In this document: positions 24,886 through 36,903 of the stretch, piece after piece
Layout: each line of letters starts with the position of its first letter
How positions within the stretch are numbered: position 1 is the first letter of the stretch
Source of the DNA: Dermanyssus gallinae
Taxonomy: Eukaryota > Arthropoda > Arachnida > Mesostigmata > Dermanyssidae
Assembly (NCBI GenBank): GCA_003439945.1
Contig: QVRM01002165.1
Span: 1-64,000 of the forward strand
Direction: 5' to 3'
Length of the DNA stretch: 64,000 bases
Translations under genes and position numbers: made by a program
The notes under the pieces: generated by a model
The model's database searches: none
The model's input: the letters and a program-made list of their open reading frames with translations, nothing else
What the model was told of the DNA's origin: nothing

Positions 24886-24952
24886 CGGCTGCGTAATGGC
24901 GGGTTTTTCGCCACCCGTATGAGTTTGCCTCTAGGTGCCTGGGTTCAAATTC
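24886..24952 (+). other. possible tRNA-derived SINE head
   Basis: Contains an A-box-like stretch (GCTGCGTAATGGCGGG) and, about 35 bases later, a B-box-like CTGGGTTCAAATTC, ending in pyrimidine-rich TTCTTCTTTCTTTT. The cloverleaf does not close. It may be a decayed tRNA-derived SINE or a tRNA pseudogene. It does not obviously share its body with the SINE at 61361-61556. Confidence 0.3.
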
Positions 24953-24959
24953 TTCTTTC

Positions 24960-26728
24960 TTTTGTTCATTTTCTTCGGTCAGACCTTTCACTATAAAGCG
25001 CCTCGTCGTCAAAAAAAGCATCATCGTTAGTAGATCATCAATTGTAAATACGTTAACACCGAATTAGGTAGTTGTTGCAGCAAAGGGCAGGGACAAGGCG
25101 CATTCGTAGAAGCACATGGTCCCGCACGGGCGCTTCTGGGGTACGAAGAAACCACTTATTTCAGCTAGCGGGCAGCAAAAGGGTGACCTGGTTGGATCAG
25201 ACTTCCTTCTTCCTGGAGTGTCAAGCATGGTAGCCCGTATGACGAGCCCTTTAAACCCTGTAAACTCCAGACGTTCAAAGGCCATTAGATCTTATTGTTT
25301 CTTACATTATGAAAGCGTTGACGCTCGCCGAAATAGAACTTTTCACCCTCACGCACTAAATATTATATCATTGGGAGGTAATACTCAGGAGCAAAACGGG
25401 ATTTAGAAAAGTGTATCAAATGTGGTGCCGTGATCTAGATGTATTGATTTTAACGAGCTAGAGCTCTTGGAAGTCCTAATAGGCTTACAACCAATTTAAA
25501 GAATCTCGGTGTTAGGCACATCGCGTTGCTGCAGATACGTCCTCACCCGACAGCAATGCATTGGCAGGCAGTTCTATGTCTCTGAAGGTCCAGTCTGGGG
25601 TCGCCGAAGCATAACTTATTGCGCAGCTCCCTGACTATTCAATGAAATGGCACTTTACATGCACATGATGACGTTGCGTTGGGTGCATTTGCTAAAAGGC
25701 CAACCTTACCAATCACAGAAGGAGAACTCGGTATAAGAGCGGCAACGGAACTAGTCCCTGTGGGCTATGCTGCGTCACTATTTGAGCAGGACTAGTTCGC
25801 AGAGACGCTGATTGATCCAGGTATCTATCATATGTAACGCACAGAGTCAAAGACGCGCGTGAGTTGACAGCCACCAGCGGGGTGGGTCAAAAAGAATGCC
25901 GAAATTGAAAGGAAGCGCAAGCACCGAAAACTAGAAACGAAAATCGACGTAGTACCCATCGCAATCGAGACTATGTGCGCGCCAAAACCATACTGGGCGA
26001 ACTTATGAACGTTGATCCACATGACGACATTCTAAAGCGTCGATTCGAGCGGCTCTTCAATCAAGGAGTAGAACTCAGGACAACTCACGAAGACGCTGTT
26101 GTACCGCTGTGGGCTACGCTGAATCGTATTTGTGTTCGGCCAGTTTTTGCCAGAAATAGCCAATAAAACTGTTCATTGGCAAACTCGGTTCCCAGATGAG
26201 AAAACAACAGAGGCAATCGGCGCGAAGGCAAGCTCTTGTCTCTTGCACCGTGTAGAGGAAAAGTGAACGTAGTACCGGCTTAATAGAATGAAGGCTAGCA
26301 AATGAATGGAGCTAAGGGTATATATGTTCACACCTCACAATTGCCTAGTTCCTAAATAAATCCTAAAAATACAAATAATATTAAAAATAACAAATGCTAA
26401 TAAGAGCTTCACGCAAAGATTGGTACAAAATGTCTGCGTGTACAAAACGACTATTGATGCACTCAGCCTTGTGGCAATCTGTCTGGACGAGGCCTCGAGC
26501 ACGCGCAGTGGATAGAAAGAATTGAGCCAAATGGCTGCATGAAGCGCATATGCGCACATCTGGGTGGACAAAGTGGACACCCTCGAATGTTCCGGAGCCG
26601 TCCACACTGTAGCCCTAGCCCTTAGCCGCGTAATCGCTGTTCTCGCCACCGGTGTCGCTGCCAAGCCGGCAGCATCGTTCCATCCCATTTGCTTGACGTG
26701 GACGTAAATCGAGGTCAGAGGCTTGCCT
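24960..26728. other. no recognisable gene
   Basis: Short frames only. A plus-strand frame at 25975-26166 (MRAKTILGELMNVDPHDDIL) has balanced composition and may be an old transposon or exon fragment. No motif supports either. Confidence 0.35.
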
Positions 26729-26959
26729 TCAAACCGCTCCGTGGTCGCTCAGCCAAAGACACAGTAGTCGTTCTCTGGCCAATCTGCTGTCGCGGCTCTG
26801 CTGTGTTCTGCTCGCTCGTGACGTTATCTTGAAGCAATCATCACGATCGGTCTGCAGAATGAAGTATCTTGTGTCCCGCCGCCCTTGGGCGTCTTTGCCT
26901 CCGACAATGACCATCTCCGACCACGTCCGACCAATTGCGCGCGTCTTCAACCTCATCAT
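26729..26959 (-). other. candidate coding fragment, weakly kelch-like
   Basis: A 76-codon minus-strand frame with ordinary composition including TWSEMVIVGGKDAQGRR, then RDTRYFILQT. The VGGKDxxGRR piece recalls the turn of a kelch repeat, but a single partial repeat is not enough to assign a family. No splice sites were verified. It might be a host exon, a pseudogene or chance. Confidence 0.2.
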
Positions 26960-26985
26960 GACCTCATGAGTGAAGTCGATGACGG

Positions 26986-27009
26986 CGATGATGATGATGA
27001 TGATGATGT
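26986..27009 (+). repeat. (GAT)n microsatellite
   Basis: Eight GAT units, the end of a GA(C/T)G-rich stretch. Confidence 0.9.
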
Positions 27010-27959
27010 CTCAGCGGCCTGCTAGCTGAACGCTGCCGTAGTGATGAGGTATCTGTGGCAGTAATTAGACACATTTTCAATCATTTGCACGTTCGCGTCC
27101 CGTCGCTCGAGCCAGCGCAATGTGTGTTGGCCAGAAGTGGGAGATGATAACTCGGAGCAGCAGTGATGGGCTCTTAGAATGTCGCTGTAATAGTCGTAGG
27201 AGAGCTACGCTAGTAGTAATAGCAGTAATAGACGTAGCAGTAATATGTGCTGATATTCGTAACACTCGTAATGCTGGTGTGTAAATGCAGCAGAGCAGAC
27301 TCTGAGTTAATAATTGAATGAATAGCAGCAGTAGTTCCAGTGGCGTCAAGGCACAGAGGCAACACATTGTAAGTGTAGGCGGCCGAATGAGGAGAAAAGG
27401 GCGAGTGAGGAGCATGGTGTGAACGAAAATTGGTGCGTCCAACGCAGAAAAATCCACGGAACGCTTTAAGCATTAGCATACACAAACACACACAAACTCA
27501 TCTGCAACATTGGCTCAAATATGTATTTACATAGCAATGCGCACTAGCGTGTGCGCGGTCCTCGCTGCATATGTGGGCTTCCAGTCCCAATAGGACAAAC
27601 AAGTGTGGTGACAAGCTTATTATTATTATTGGCGTATTAGCGTGTATAAGAGATTTATGGCGATGCGCTTTATTCGCTGGGATCTTAGCGAGATCTTGCA
27701 ACTCTGAAAAGGGAACCTAGTTGTGCATAAAGGCAATGTATCGTCCAAATGCAATTACCTAAGATTCTAACGTAGTAAGTGCAAGGCCCACCGGAAAACC
27801 TTCCCCGTTTTAATGACCCCATAGCTGTGTCTTGACGCATAATTCATAGTGAACTGATTATTTGACCACTCCAGAGAATACACAGTTGTGCTGCGCCAGT
27901 GAGAACCGCAACCGTCCCTGAAACAAACTTAGTAGGTCCTAAGTATCCGTCTCGGCCGA
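27010..27959. other. no recognisable gene
   Basis: Contains AGTAGTAAT-like trinucleotide texture at about 27200-27250. If the BEL/Pao element to the right is minus-oriented, its 3' LTR should lie in or near here, but I could not find a second LTR copy by eye. Confidence 0.4.
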
Positions 27960-28790
27960 CATTCTAGGATAAGATTCGAATTAATTGCCAATAGAGTCGC
28001 GGTATGTTATCGTCCTTACTAGAGGCAACGTCGCCCACTTTGATGCCTTTATGCCGACCGATCTGTTGATGTGGGCTGAACTTAGCTGAGGTAAATATGT
28101 ATTTGCATTTCCATCTAACGGAGAGATCTGTGAGATAGTAAGTTATGGCCCTCGCCGCGCGATTGACATCAGATCGATCGAGTAGGAACTGCGGCACACA
28201 ACGGATGTGGCGCTGCGGCGTGAATGAAGTCAGCAGGCGTAATCGCGCGAAGCTTCCCGGGGTCACCGCTCGCGTAGGTGATTGGCCGGGAATTAATCAC
28301 AGCCGCCGATCTCGGTGATGATAATTTTGAAATAGTTCACAGCCGATCAGCTCTTTTGGAGTGTTTGTGCAGAGCGGCCTTTACCGATGCGCATCAGACG
28401 TTCATAAAAGCCACCATGCCAGGGGTCTCTGAAGCAAGATATAAATCGCTGCAGCGAAGAATCGCTGAAGGGCGAGAAAAACATCAGGGCAGCTATCGTC
28501 GGCACTACTTCCAGATGTATAACGCGATCCTTAGCTTGGTGCGGTCGAGATGTCCATGCCCGAGATCGCAAAGGCGATCGATGACGGTCGCGGAGTTTGT
28601 GTTCTACATGGCCAGAGTCATTTCCGCGTGGCCCAGTCCATCAATCAACCTTGTAACAAATCAGCATGCCTCTTCCTCGCTGTTAAAGCTACGCACTATG
28701 CCGTTGTGACAGAACAAATTCGAAAGCATCAGTTCATTCGTGGGATCCATACGGCAAAAGTGTTCTTGCAAGACTGTGGCTTATAATAGG
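27960..28790 (-). pseudogene. BEL/Pao retrotransposon pol: integrase and C-terminal domain, broken
   Basis: The 3' end of a BEL/Pao-type pol. From the higher coordinate down: a degraded region including VWIPRMN, then VIHLEVVP (the TRAIHLE block after the first integrase Asp), DPWHGGFYERLMRIGKG (the PWWGGFxERLV block), and in another frame IITEIGG followed by NSRPITY-like sequence, where the catalytic Glu sits. After that come KLRAITPADFIHAAAP and, at about 27970-28050, GIKVGDVASSKDDNIPRL, the KVGDVVLxxEDNxPRxxW C-terminal block. The stretch between VIHLEVVP and PWHGG is shorter than normal, so part of the core, including the second Asp region, is deleted. Several frames are needed. With the gag/protease part at 30060-31080 it forms one minus-strand element lacking RT and RNase H. 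Confidence 0.85.
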
Positions 28791-28799
28791 CCACCAGGG

Positions 28800-29459
28800 G
28801 CTGCAAACCACGTCGCACGACACGTCTGATAGGAACAAATTATTTTGTCATTCGGGCTCTTCCATAGGAACCGGAATAACCTCCTGTCCTCAGGCACGAC
28901 CTCAATCTGCATAAGCGTCTTGCGGATATTAGCTAAAACAGCACATTGTAAATAACTTCATCATATCGGAGTTAAGACGCAAGAAGAAAATGCAAACATT
29001 GTCACTGACTTCATCATCTCGGGGTTGAGATAAGGGCTCGACTAAAATATAGCGATTAAATGATCATTCCCCTGGTGCGGCGCTGCTACAATCAAATACA
29101 ATTCAAGACCTCTTGTAGGGGCCGACGCAATGGTGAGACAGGTTCACGCTCGGATGGTCCCTCAGCCTGGCAGTCGCAAACCATTTCGGCATATCCGCTG
29201 CGGAAGAAAACCATAAGCGTGTCGTTGTATTTCTGGTACTTATTAAAGTCATGCCTCAACCTGATGAGTGTGGGTTCGAGTCGTTGCAACGCCGTCTACT
29301 TGTTATTGGCTAGGCTCGCGATGCTTCTTCGGAATCGTTGCCGTATAGCTGCCGTCCTGATACTGGATCGTTGCTTTGAACAACCTTTGCGCGGTCTTTT
29401 TTTTTAGTTAAGCTGGTCTCTGTAGATGACCCTATTCCAAGCCTATTCGATGACACTCC
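28800..29459. other. decayed interval inside BEL/Pao; no clear domain
   Basis: Lies between the BEL integrase (left, minus strand) and the LINE tail (right, plus strand). No BEL RT (YxDD) block is visible. Its right part may be 5' sequence of the inserted LINE. Confidence 0.4.
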
Positions 29460-29905
29460 AGAGCACACGGTGCTTAGGTGTCCGTCATGGGCGGAGCAGC
29501 GCGCAAGCTTAACGGAGTTTTTAAGTAACAACCCAGCTCTTAACCTACACGACTTCACTATGAGAATGACGGAATCAATTTTAGGATGGAACAAAGTGAC
29601 CCAAGCTTTTAAGAACATACTGCAAGAGAAGACAAGGGCCTTCCTCCGAGTCCGCTCGCGCCTCCCCGAGGCTCCCGGGGAACACATCCGCCTGGACCAG
29701 TAGACTCGCCCCCCCTGACTGTTTGATGATATGCGCAAGCAGTTCCCAGTCAGCGTGGGGGACGGGGACACGACTGGTTTTTAGTGGGTTGGAGCCCCAC
29801 ACTACCGGCCCGCACTTGCAGGGAGCTCCCTTGCTGCGGTGCCCGCGTGTGCAACCGCATTTTCCAGTTAGTCCTCTTAAAAAAAAAAAAGGAAAAAAAA
29901 AGCCT
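29415..29905 (+). pseudogene. 3' end of a non-LTR retrotransposon inserted in BEL/Pao, with poly-A tail
   Basis: A plus-strand frame reads PEHTVLRCPSWAEQRASLTEF from about 29457, the D-x-PEHTxxxCPxW C-terminal block of R1/Jockey-like ORF2, then an in-frame helix rich in Arg/Glu, ending at a TAG at 29701-29703. About 175 bases downstream is an A-rich tail (29878-29900, A11-GG-A9), typical of the LINE 3' end. No RT lies immediately upstream, so it is 5'-truncated. It lies between the gag/protease and integrase parts of the minus-strand BEL element, so it most simply inserted there later. Confidence 0.8.
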
Positions 29906-30059
29906 ATTCAGTAACCACAGTTTTTCGCTGTCGCCAAAAGATGCGGCCAGAGTGGTGGAACAGCAGTGCACCTAGCCGGATTCCACCGTGTCATTTACTG
30001 GAGTTTCCCACGGGTTACCAATGAGCCAGTCAAGTCGTGAACGCTTGGCGAATGAACCG

Positions 30060-31080
30060 GCGCTTCCCCTTAAAGAACCCCCGGTAAAGAAAACCGATTC
30101 ATGTCCACGAGTATGCAGGGTTCTTCGGGGTCGCGCCCGACCAGGCAACGATCAGCAGGTTGGTGGCCCCTGCCGAAAGCAATCAGAGCCTCGCGCAGCG
30201 CCTTGGACGACGAAATTTTAGGGCTCACGAGAATATCAGGAAACTTATGTGCAACCAGGTCAATTGCTTGGTTATCATGTATGCTTTAATGGCGTAGTCA
30301 GCACTGAAGGGAGTCAACCATTCTCTTAAATTTTTGGACAGATACCAGTCAAGTCTTCTACTGTGGCCGAATGTTAGACACCTGCGCTACTAGTTTCGAC
30401 GATTTGAATGTTACCAAACTACCCATATCCAGAAACAAGCCGACCAGTTTTCTATTTTCGCCGTTTATTTGATACGCGGACCCCATGTAGAGTAACAATG
30501 CCTGCCAATGAGCACCGGGGTTTGCCAAAACCGCTGCTGAGACCTGTGTATGTTCAGAAGTCTTTCTGTACACAGACGTGAAATGTCGTTGCAATTGACA
30601 AGTATTACAATGCATCCGAGACTTGCCATCCCATAATCGGTGGCCTGCGCGGAAGCATCTATAGCAGCGTTTGTTTTCAGCAAGTATTTTACGCCGTCTA
30701 CACTGAGAGATTACGCTGCACATCGAAATGCTGGATGATCAGGGGATTTACAGAAGAAGCACTCCTGATGTGCCCGTTGGCGTTGAGGTGACTGATGCTG
30801 CAGTTGTTGATTGCATTGCTGTGGCTGCTGCGTTGCTCGTTGCTGCTGGTACTGTTGGCCATTAACACTGTGAACTGTATGTAGTTCCTTGAAGTCTGAT
30901 GACCTCTTGCTGTAGTGTTTCTGACTGCTGCCTCTTCTTCCCCTCGCGGGCTGGCGCCTCAGAAGTAGCAGAAGTCGGCTTAGCATTAATAGTCGTTAGA
31001 ACAAGTCGTCTCTTCGTATAGATTGCCACCGCTGAGCGGGCACCAGTACGGCAGGCTAGAACAGCCACTTTGATTGGCAA
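30060..31080 (-). pseudogene. BEL/Pao retrotransposon gag zinc knuckles and protease, broken
   Basis: From high to low coordinates: a Gln-rich linker (QQYQQQRATQQPQQCNQQ), the first CCHC knuckle CFFCKSPDHPAFRC (30718-30765), a frame change, RRRKILAENKRCYRCFRAGH with a second Cys/His cluster down to CNTCQLQRH (30600-30690), then the protease. The protease active site, normally DTGS, reads FLDMGSLVTF (codons at 30418-30429), preceded by AYQINGENRKLVG and followed by SSKLVAQVS. Further down, PDILVSPKIS and CILVDMNRF resemble the ILVGxDxF strand that follows the protease in BEL pol. The double-knuckle and protease order is characteristic of BEL/Pao rather than gypsy or copia. The lost Thr of DTG, plus stops, show decay. 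Confidence 0.87.
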
Positions 31081-31089
31081 ACGTCACAG

Positions 31090-32120
31090 ACAGGTCACGG
31101 AATCCTGCTCAATTCACCAAATTGTTGAGTAATTTATGTCAACCGTAAAGTCTCGTCTATGCCGCCGTTGCCCCGAATTACCGTACTTTCAATACCAAAA
31201 TAATACGACATAAGCACTTTGCCTTACTCAATTAGCTACCGTCATTTTTGCGGTTGACTAGAATTGTCTTTTTTGCTACAATGACGAAAGGGAAGTTGTG
31301 TTCGTACAACTGAGCTCGCGTTCAGTGATGACCGTTGGGTTTCGCCGCGCAAATTGAATGCTGCGACCTTTGATTGCCTTGCGCAAATGAATGGATTTTA
31401 ATAAAGGTACTCAACAACGCCGGCAGATACGGCTCTCACTGCGCCTTGTCAGGCACGAGGAAGCAAGCGAAAGTAAAACAGAGAATGCCAAAAAGAAGGC
31501 GTTCGAGACCGAGGAAGCAGAGCAAAGAGAGGAAGACAACGTGAGAGTAAAGAGCGGGGAATAGAGAAGAAAGAAATAGGCGGAAGATAACGACATCTCC
31601 GATAGCCGCGGCTAGCAGAGCCAACGACCACGAAACGCAAACATTTTGCACACGTCCGACCGCTGCGGTTTGTCTGCAGCTCGATCGAGCTGTCTCGATA
31701 GCAGGCAGCTTCCGGCTTGCTAACATCGCAAACAACAACGGCAACAACAACGCCAATGACAACAACCAACCACAGTAACGCTACGAGCTAGCATGATTAC
31801 TACAGCTACTTCTACTCGTATGGACAGACAGGCGGCCAAGCCTGGCCAGGATTGCGACCCGTCGTGAAAACGTTGCCGTTCACTAATGGACGCGCCCCGG
31901 TCGGCCGGTCGGTTGCTCTTGGGAGCCACGATGATGATGATGGTGATGATACCCATGGGGTGTTGGAGGTCGCTATCCGCACCAAGGTCATGGGCCCCAT
32001 ACCCCCCAACATTATCGAGATAGAGGAACAGGGCAGGGACAACGAAACAACGAACGAAAGTCCTCCATTATGAGTGAGCGTCATCGGAAGCCGTTGCTGT
32101 TTCCGATTATTGGTACCTAC

Positions 32121-32123
<3 letters not shown>
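31090..32123. other. no recognisable gene; low-complexity patches
   Basis: Contains CAACAACG-rich and GATGATGGTGATGAT patches (31728-31770, 31930-31955). Open frames on both strands are low complexity. The BEL 5' LTR could lie here, but no LTR pair could be matched by eye. Confidence 0.4.
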
Positions 32124-32163
<40 letters not shown>

Positions 32164-32188
32164 TATATGTGTATATATATATATATTT
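32124..32188 (+). repeat. (AT)n microsatellite
   Basis: AT array with CATATATATATGTGT interruption. Confidence 0.9.
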
Positions 32189-32189
32189 A

Positions 32190-33580
32190 TACCATATATG
32201 CTATGTATATATTTTCTAGTTTTTGATAGGAATGTAGGTGAAGCGACAATTGTCTCCTGGGAACGTGTGCTACGTGACAAATCTATAGATATTACAATAA
32301 CTTTTCCACTTCAGCAAATCTATTTCCTTTTCTGCACCCAGTGCCCCTAAAGTTCTTTCTGGTCCGGTTAAAGTGTGCACGCGATTTTTTTTTCATCTTA
32401 ACTTAAGACTGCCGCAAGCCTTTTTCTGCACATAAACGCCACACCTCATGCAGGTGGGGTCAATTTTTAAATTCAACCGATGTCTGTGCATTCTCCTTTA
32501 CGTAGCGTGCCTGCTTGACACAGAGTTGGCAGAGCCTCGGGTGTCGTCGCATAGGTAAGCTTTCCTGTCCACGCTCCTTTTTGTGGCTTCAGATCGTGTA
32601 GTTGGATGTACGTTCTCCGACTTCCCCCATCCCCCGGGCTGAGATGTCGCTGATACGAGATATGTTCGGAAGCATGTTCCATTTCAATTTGTACCTATGC
32701 ACACGACTTTGCTCCCGTTATGTTCATCATGTCGAGGCTAGTCCTTGGTTATCTGTCGGATTCTCGGACCATTGGCCTCACTCGTAACACGTGTCTTTTA
32801 GACACATATTTGAGCTTCCTGTGCTCTAAAACTAGACTAACCCACTCAGCAATGCCAACAACGGTGTTAACACCAATGTTCGTTATGACAGTAACAACAA
32901 CAACAAACTACGGCAACGACAATGGCGGCTCCCACAGTCGTACAATCCAGGCGGAGTGAAATGGGGGGAGACACATGCCCCCTGGTAGTATGAGTATCGC
33001 CGGCTATCCATGCCCTGTGTGCGTTAGCCAAGGCAGGTGTTGCCACTGGAGCAGAAATCGACTGTATTATAGTTCCTGCCAATGAGTTCTGCTTTCCTCG
33101 CTGCTAAGAAAAGCCTGTTTAATCGGTTTCTGCTGTCGGGGGCTGTTCAGTCTACGTTTGGCGAAAATTCGCCGCTTCCCAACTTACAGTCACATCTACT
33201 TCGCCTTATTGTTTGGTTCGGTCACTCCACCCCCCGTGCAAAAACGTTTCCGATTTTTTATTGATGACAGAAGTCCTCTGAACATTGTTTTGACGTTCCT
33301 CCGGCCACGTTAAACGTTGACGAAATGACAACATTTGACAATAGTTTGTAAAGTTGTGGTACGCTGCGAATAAATTGAAGAACGAGTTCTGTGTGGACCT
33401 CTCTCGGGGTTTGACGTGAGTCGAAGACAGTTGTGCGCATACGCAATAAAGGCGCTCAAACATCCTTAGAGACGCGGCCAATATTAAACATTGAGGTTGT
33501 GAGCGCCTTGGCCATAACGCGGATGCATCACAATTGCATGATTGAACGATAGTGAAAATAATATTTTTTTAAATTTTGTT
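32190..33580. other. no recognisable gene
   Basis: Mixed-composition sequence with a small CAACAACAACAA patch at 32895. No motif or RNA gene seen. Confidence 0.4.
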
Positions 33581-33581
33581 T

Positions 33582-34320
33582 TAAATTTATTTTGACACCA
33601 AGCTGTTGGCAGCCAGTAGATGTAAAGATTGAACCCCTTATATATAACTCAGCTCCTCTAGGCCTCTTCCCCTCGGGAGAGTCATCGAGAATCATCCCTT
33701 CGTTGTTGCGCTAAACTCCTAAGGCTATGCGCTGCCGCAGGAAAGCTATGGATCATTTGTATCCGTTTGACTTCTGGATAATCTGGCCGATTATGCCCGT
33801 TTTGGTCATGGCCTTTCGCACCATATACGATTGATGTCTCAATTATGAACGGGTAAATGGTGCGTTTGTTTCCCAAGGCTTTGTAATGATGAGTCCTGTC
33901 GACGAGTTTCCGATTTGTGTGCAATGCCGTCTGCAACGGTGCAGTAGATCGCTGTGCAATATTCGCCGTGTTAGCCGCATACGTATTCCGAATAACAATA
34001 CGTCAATTTATTCTGCTACCAAATGATTGCCAACTGGTTAATGTATAGAGTGAACTTCTTATATATCAACCAGTTCCTCCAAGCCGAACTTCCAAAGCGA
34101 TGCACTGCCTCAAAAGCCCTCTACATTGTTTAACTCCGTTGGACTTCTCGATGAAATAGCCGACTGTCCGCGTTATGGCAGTGGCCCTCTCACTCGCCTG
34201 ATATCTTAATGTTAAACGGTCAGATGGTGTGAGCTCTTTCCTCGGCGCTCCGTGATGGCGAGAGCACGGCAGGCAAAGCCCGCCTGTCCCAACTAACAAA
34301 ACTAAATGGCTCCAACGAGC
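33582..34320 (-). repeat. diverged tandem duplication, two units of roughly 0.4 kb
   Basis: Unit 1 (about 33582-33960) and unit 2 (about 33999-34320) share collinear blocks: TTTATTTTGACACCAA versus TTTATTCTGCTACCAA, TTATATATAACTCAGCTCCT versus TTATATATCAACCAGTTCCT, and TTTGACTTCTGGATAATCTG versus TTGGACTTCTCGATGAAATA. On the minus strand both encode a similar peptide: IIQKSNGYK then FLRQRIALGV in unit 1, and FIEKSNGVK then LLRQCIALEV in unit 2. The preserved reading frame suggests the ancestral unit was coding. Unit 1 has stops. The protein is not recognised and may be the tail of a transposon copied twice. Confidence 0.6.
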
Positions 34321-36300
34321 ACATCATTTACGGCGTTGCAGCGTTTGCGTGCTTAATGAGTGTCTCGCCGTTGCGGCTCAACTCACGGTGGGCCTCTTCA
34401 CACCCCTCTCACAAGTCACGTTGTTTGTGCCGCGAGTACACGAGTAAGCAACAAAAACATCAGAACCTAAACGGAGACACACCTCCGCACATCGCAGCAG
34501 AACCAAACAAAACTGTTGGAGGACTGCGGGCATCTTGAAGACTAAACAAACTTACTCTTGGAACGTACGTGATGCCATGCACACCTACCGAAGGGCGCAG
34601 CAAGCAGGAAGCCGACTACGCTGACCAGGGGTCTCGTACACACTTTTTGTGTATCCGCAGGATACGAGACATGATGTGGCGGACAACGCTAGGTGCTCTC
34701 CCGCGGGACACGGCGGCGCTGAAAAGTTCCTAATCAACTAATAGCTGATTGCCGTATGATTCGTAGGCTTATAGCGACAGGTCAGAGCACGACAGGGCCT
34801 AAGGAGCAAAGGTGAGGTCTTCTAAGCAATGTATACGACAAATCTACTCTTCAGCAGGAAAAGAGAGTCGGCTGGAGGAGCAAGCCGAAAAACAGCGATG
34901 CATTTGGGTGTCAACAATCGGACGTCAACATGGTGCGTCTGTCACCGAAGCAGAGCGGCGTGGGTATTGCATACGAGAAGTGGGTGACCCTGCAGACCTC
35001 GGGCGCTGATAATAATCATTATCATAACGCAATCCTTATTTTATTCCGTTTATCCGGGCTCTGGCTAGGAGAATAAATACAGCGAAAGGGGTACATCGCA
35101 ACGCAGATTATTTGAAAAAATGATTAGGAAATTATAATTTCGTATTTACCAATAGCCTTCATGTTGTTTAAACAGATTCACCTTTATTAAACTTTAACTC
35201 TGAAACTGTTTAACGTTCTTAGAGATAAGATGAGCAATACAGAACCAAACTGTCGAGTATTTTGAGAATCGCTAATGGAAAGTGGAAATCTCCACGGTGA
35301 AAAGGAATTATAATATGTCCCTTGTCAAACACGAACCTCGACTATCTATCTCATTAAAATTAACTTAATTTTAATAGTCTGTTTTTTAAATGCCGAAGTC
35401 TTGAAAAAGTTTTTCCTTTTGCAAACCATACACGGTGAGCAAGGTACAAGACCGTATTCGATGAGCCTTTACATAAGCGCGGTCGGGTCTTCTTAAAAAG
35501 ATAAGAATTAAGCCTGACATGCTAAGAAAAGGAGGTCAAAGACCGACTACGGTGAACACCACAATGTGAACACTCCAGAGAAACGAGGAAGTATTTTATG
35601 CATATTGGACAATTTAGTTGTTAAATACTGTCTAGGAATACCTCGGGGACAGACGTACGTCAGAACAGTTCTAACAATAAACAAACACAAATATATTATG
35701 GTGCGACCGGTACTAATTCACTGGTCCAGAAAGAATCCAATGAACCCAGCCGATAAAACGCAAAACCACAACCGCGGTCAATAGAGAATCGAGCCTCACA
35801 TACATATTAACATACGGCAAGCTGTCAGTCTGTATTGAAAACTCGCCCTGCATAAAACAAGAAAGAAACAGCCAGGAAAAGAAATTGCACCACGCAAGGC
35901 TGCTTGCCCTGGGACACGAAATGTGTTTTCGACTCATGCAATTTGTCAGGAAACAAGGTGAAAAGACGGCTTAGAAAATGCTCATTGGAAGGTAGCTGTA
36001 AGACGTTCAGTCGATGGCATAGTTACGGATACAGGTTTGTACTACCTAAATTGATTAAGAAACCAGTAGCAAACCCTAGTTGTAAAAATGTACGATCTTA
36101 CTTAAGCTATGTAGCATTAAAAATACTAGCTGCTGTTTTGTTGTGAGCTGCAAATGTTTCCTTGGTTTTGCCATGCTCAATAGATAATTTTTGTAAAGTG
36201 CGAATCGGACACCTAGTCATTGCAGTGTAATGCCCAAGTCCGTTGCATGCAGAATGCAATGATCCTCGTTTTTCATCGGGGTGAGGGTCGGGCGTAGGCA
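34321..36300. other. no recognisable gene
   Basis: AT-rich, short frames only. Confidence 0.45.
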
Positions 36301-36309
36301 GTCTCGAAT

Positions 36310-36790
36310 GAGGTTGTGCAGTCGTTTGTCTTGCTCTTACAGAATTAGAAGCGTTCCTTAAATCGATAATTACGGTATATGTCATGTAATTTTGATTGCA
36401 TTGAGCGTAAATATATTTTTTCATTTTCTCCACTGCCCACTTAGTGTTCCTGTTCGAGAGAAACCCAAATTGCTGTTGCAGTATGTGAGCAAGACAATAG
36501 AGGAGGACTCATTGGGCTATAAGAATTGTTAGTCTCTTAAATACGACACACGTGACTCGCCTCAACATTCAAGTATACGCAAATCTTAGCCTTATCCACA
36601 ACTGAAATCAACTTGGGACGGAACTCCTATCGAACCTGAGTAGGGGTCCCACCAACCCACTAGCCATTATCATCAGTATTTGGAACCAGAACCGGTAGAC
36701 TGTGTGCTTCCAAAACGTGGCATAGTCTCTTCCCCCAGATACAAAGCTATGAACTGCTATATAACCAGCTACATGGCTACGAAGAGTGTT
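36310..36790 (-). pseudogene. non-LTR reverse transcriptase fragment
   Basis: Minus-strand pieces of an RT fingers/palm. From high to low coordinates: a FWKHT block near 36715 (the FPxxWK motif that opens LINE RT), degraded linker, then one unbroken frame QQQFGFLSNRNTKWAVEKMK (the QFGFRxxRST block) running into YTVIIDLRNASNSVR (36336-36375), palm motif A, whose Asp is at 36363-36365. The usual Phe before the Asn is Ser here. Motifs B and C are not seen further down. Only the 5' half of the RT remains. Confidence 0.75.
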
Positions 36791-36903
36791 CATGCGATCT
36801 GAACGAGCAAAACCCGAAACATGCGCTTCAATTAATCACAAGGTTGGGATCGTGCTGGCTCTCTACAGAGACTCGAGCGCAGCGGCAAAAGTTTTTGTTT
36901 ACC

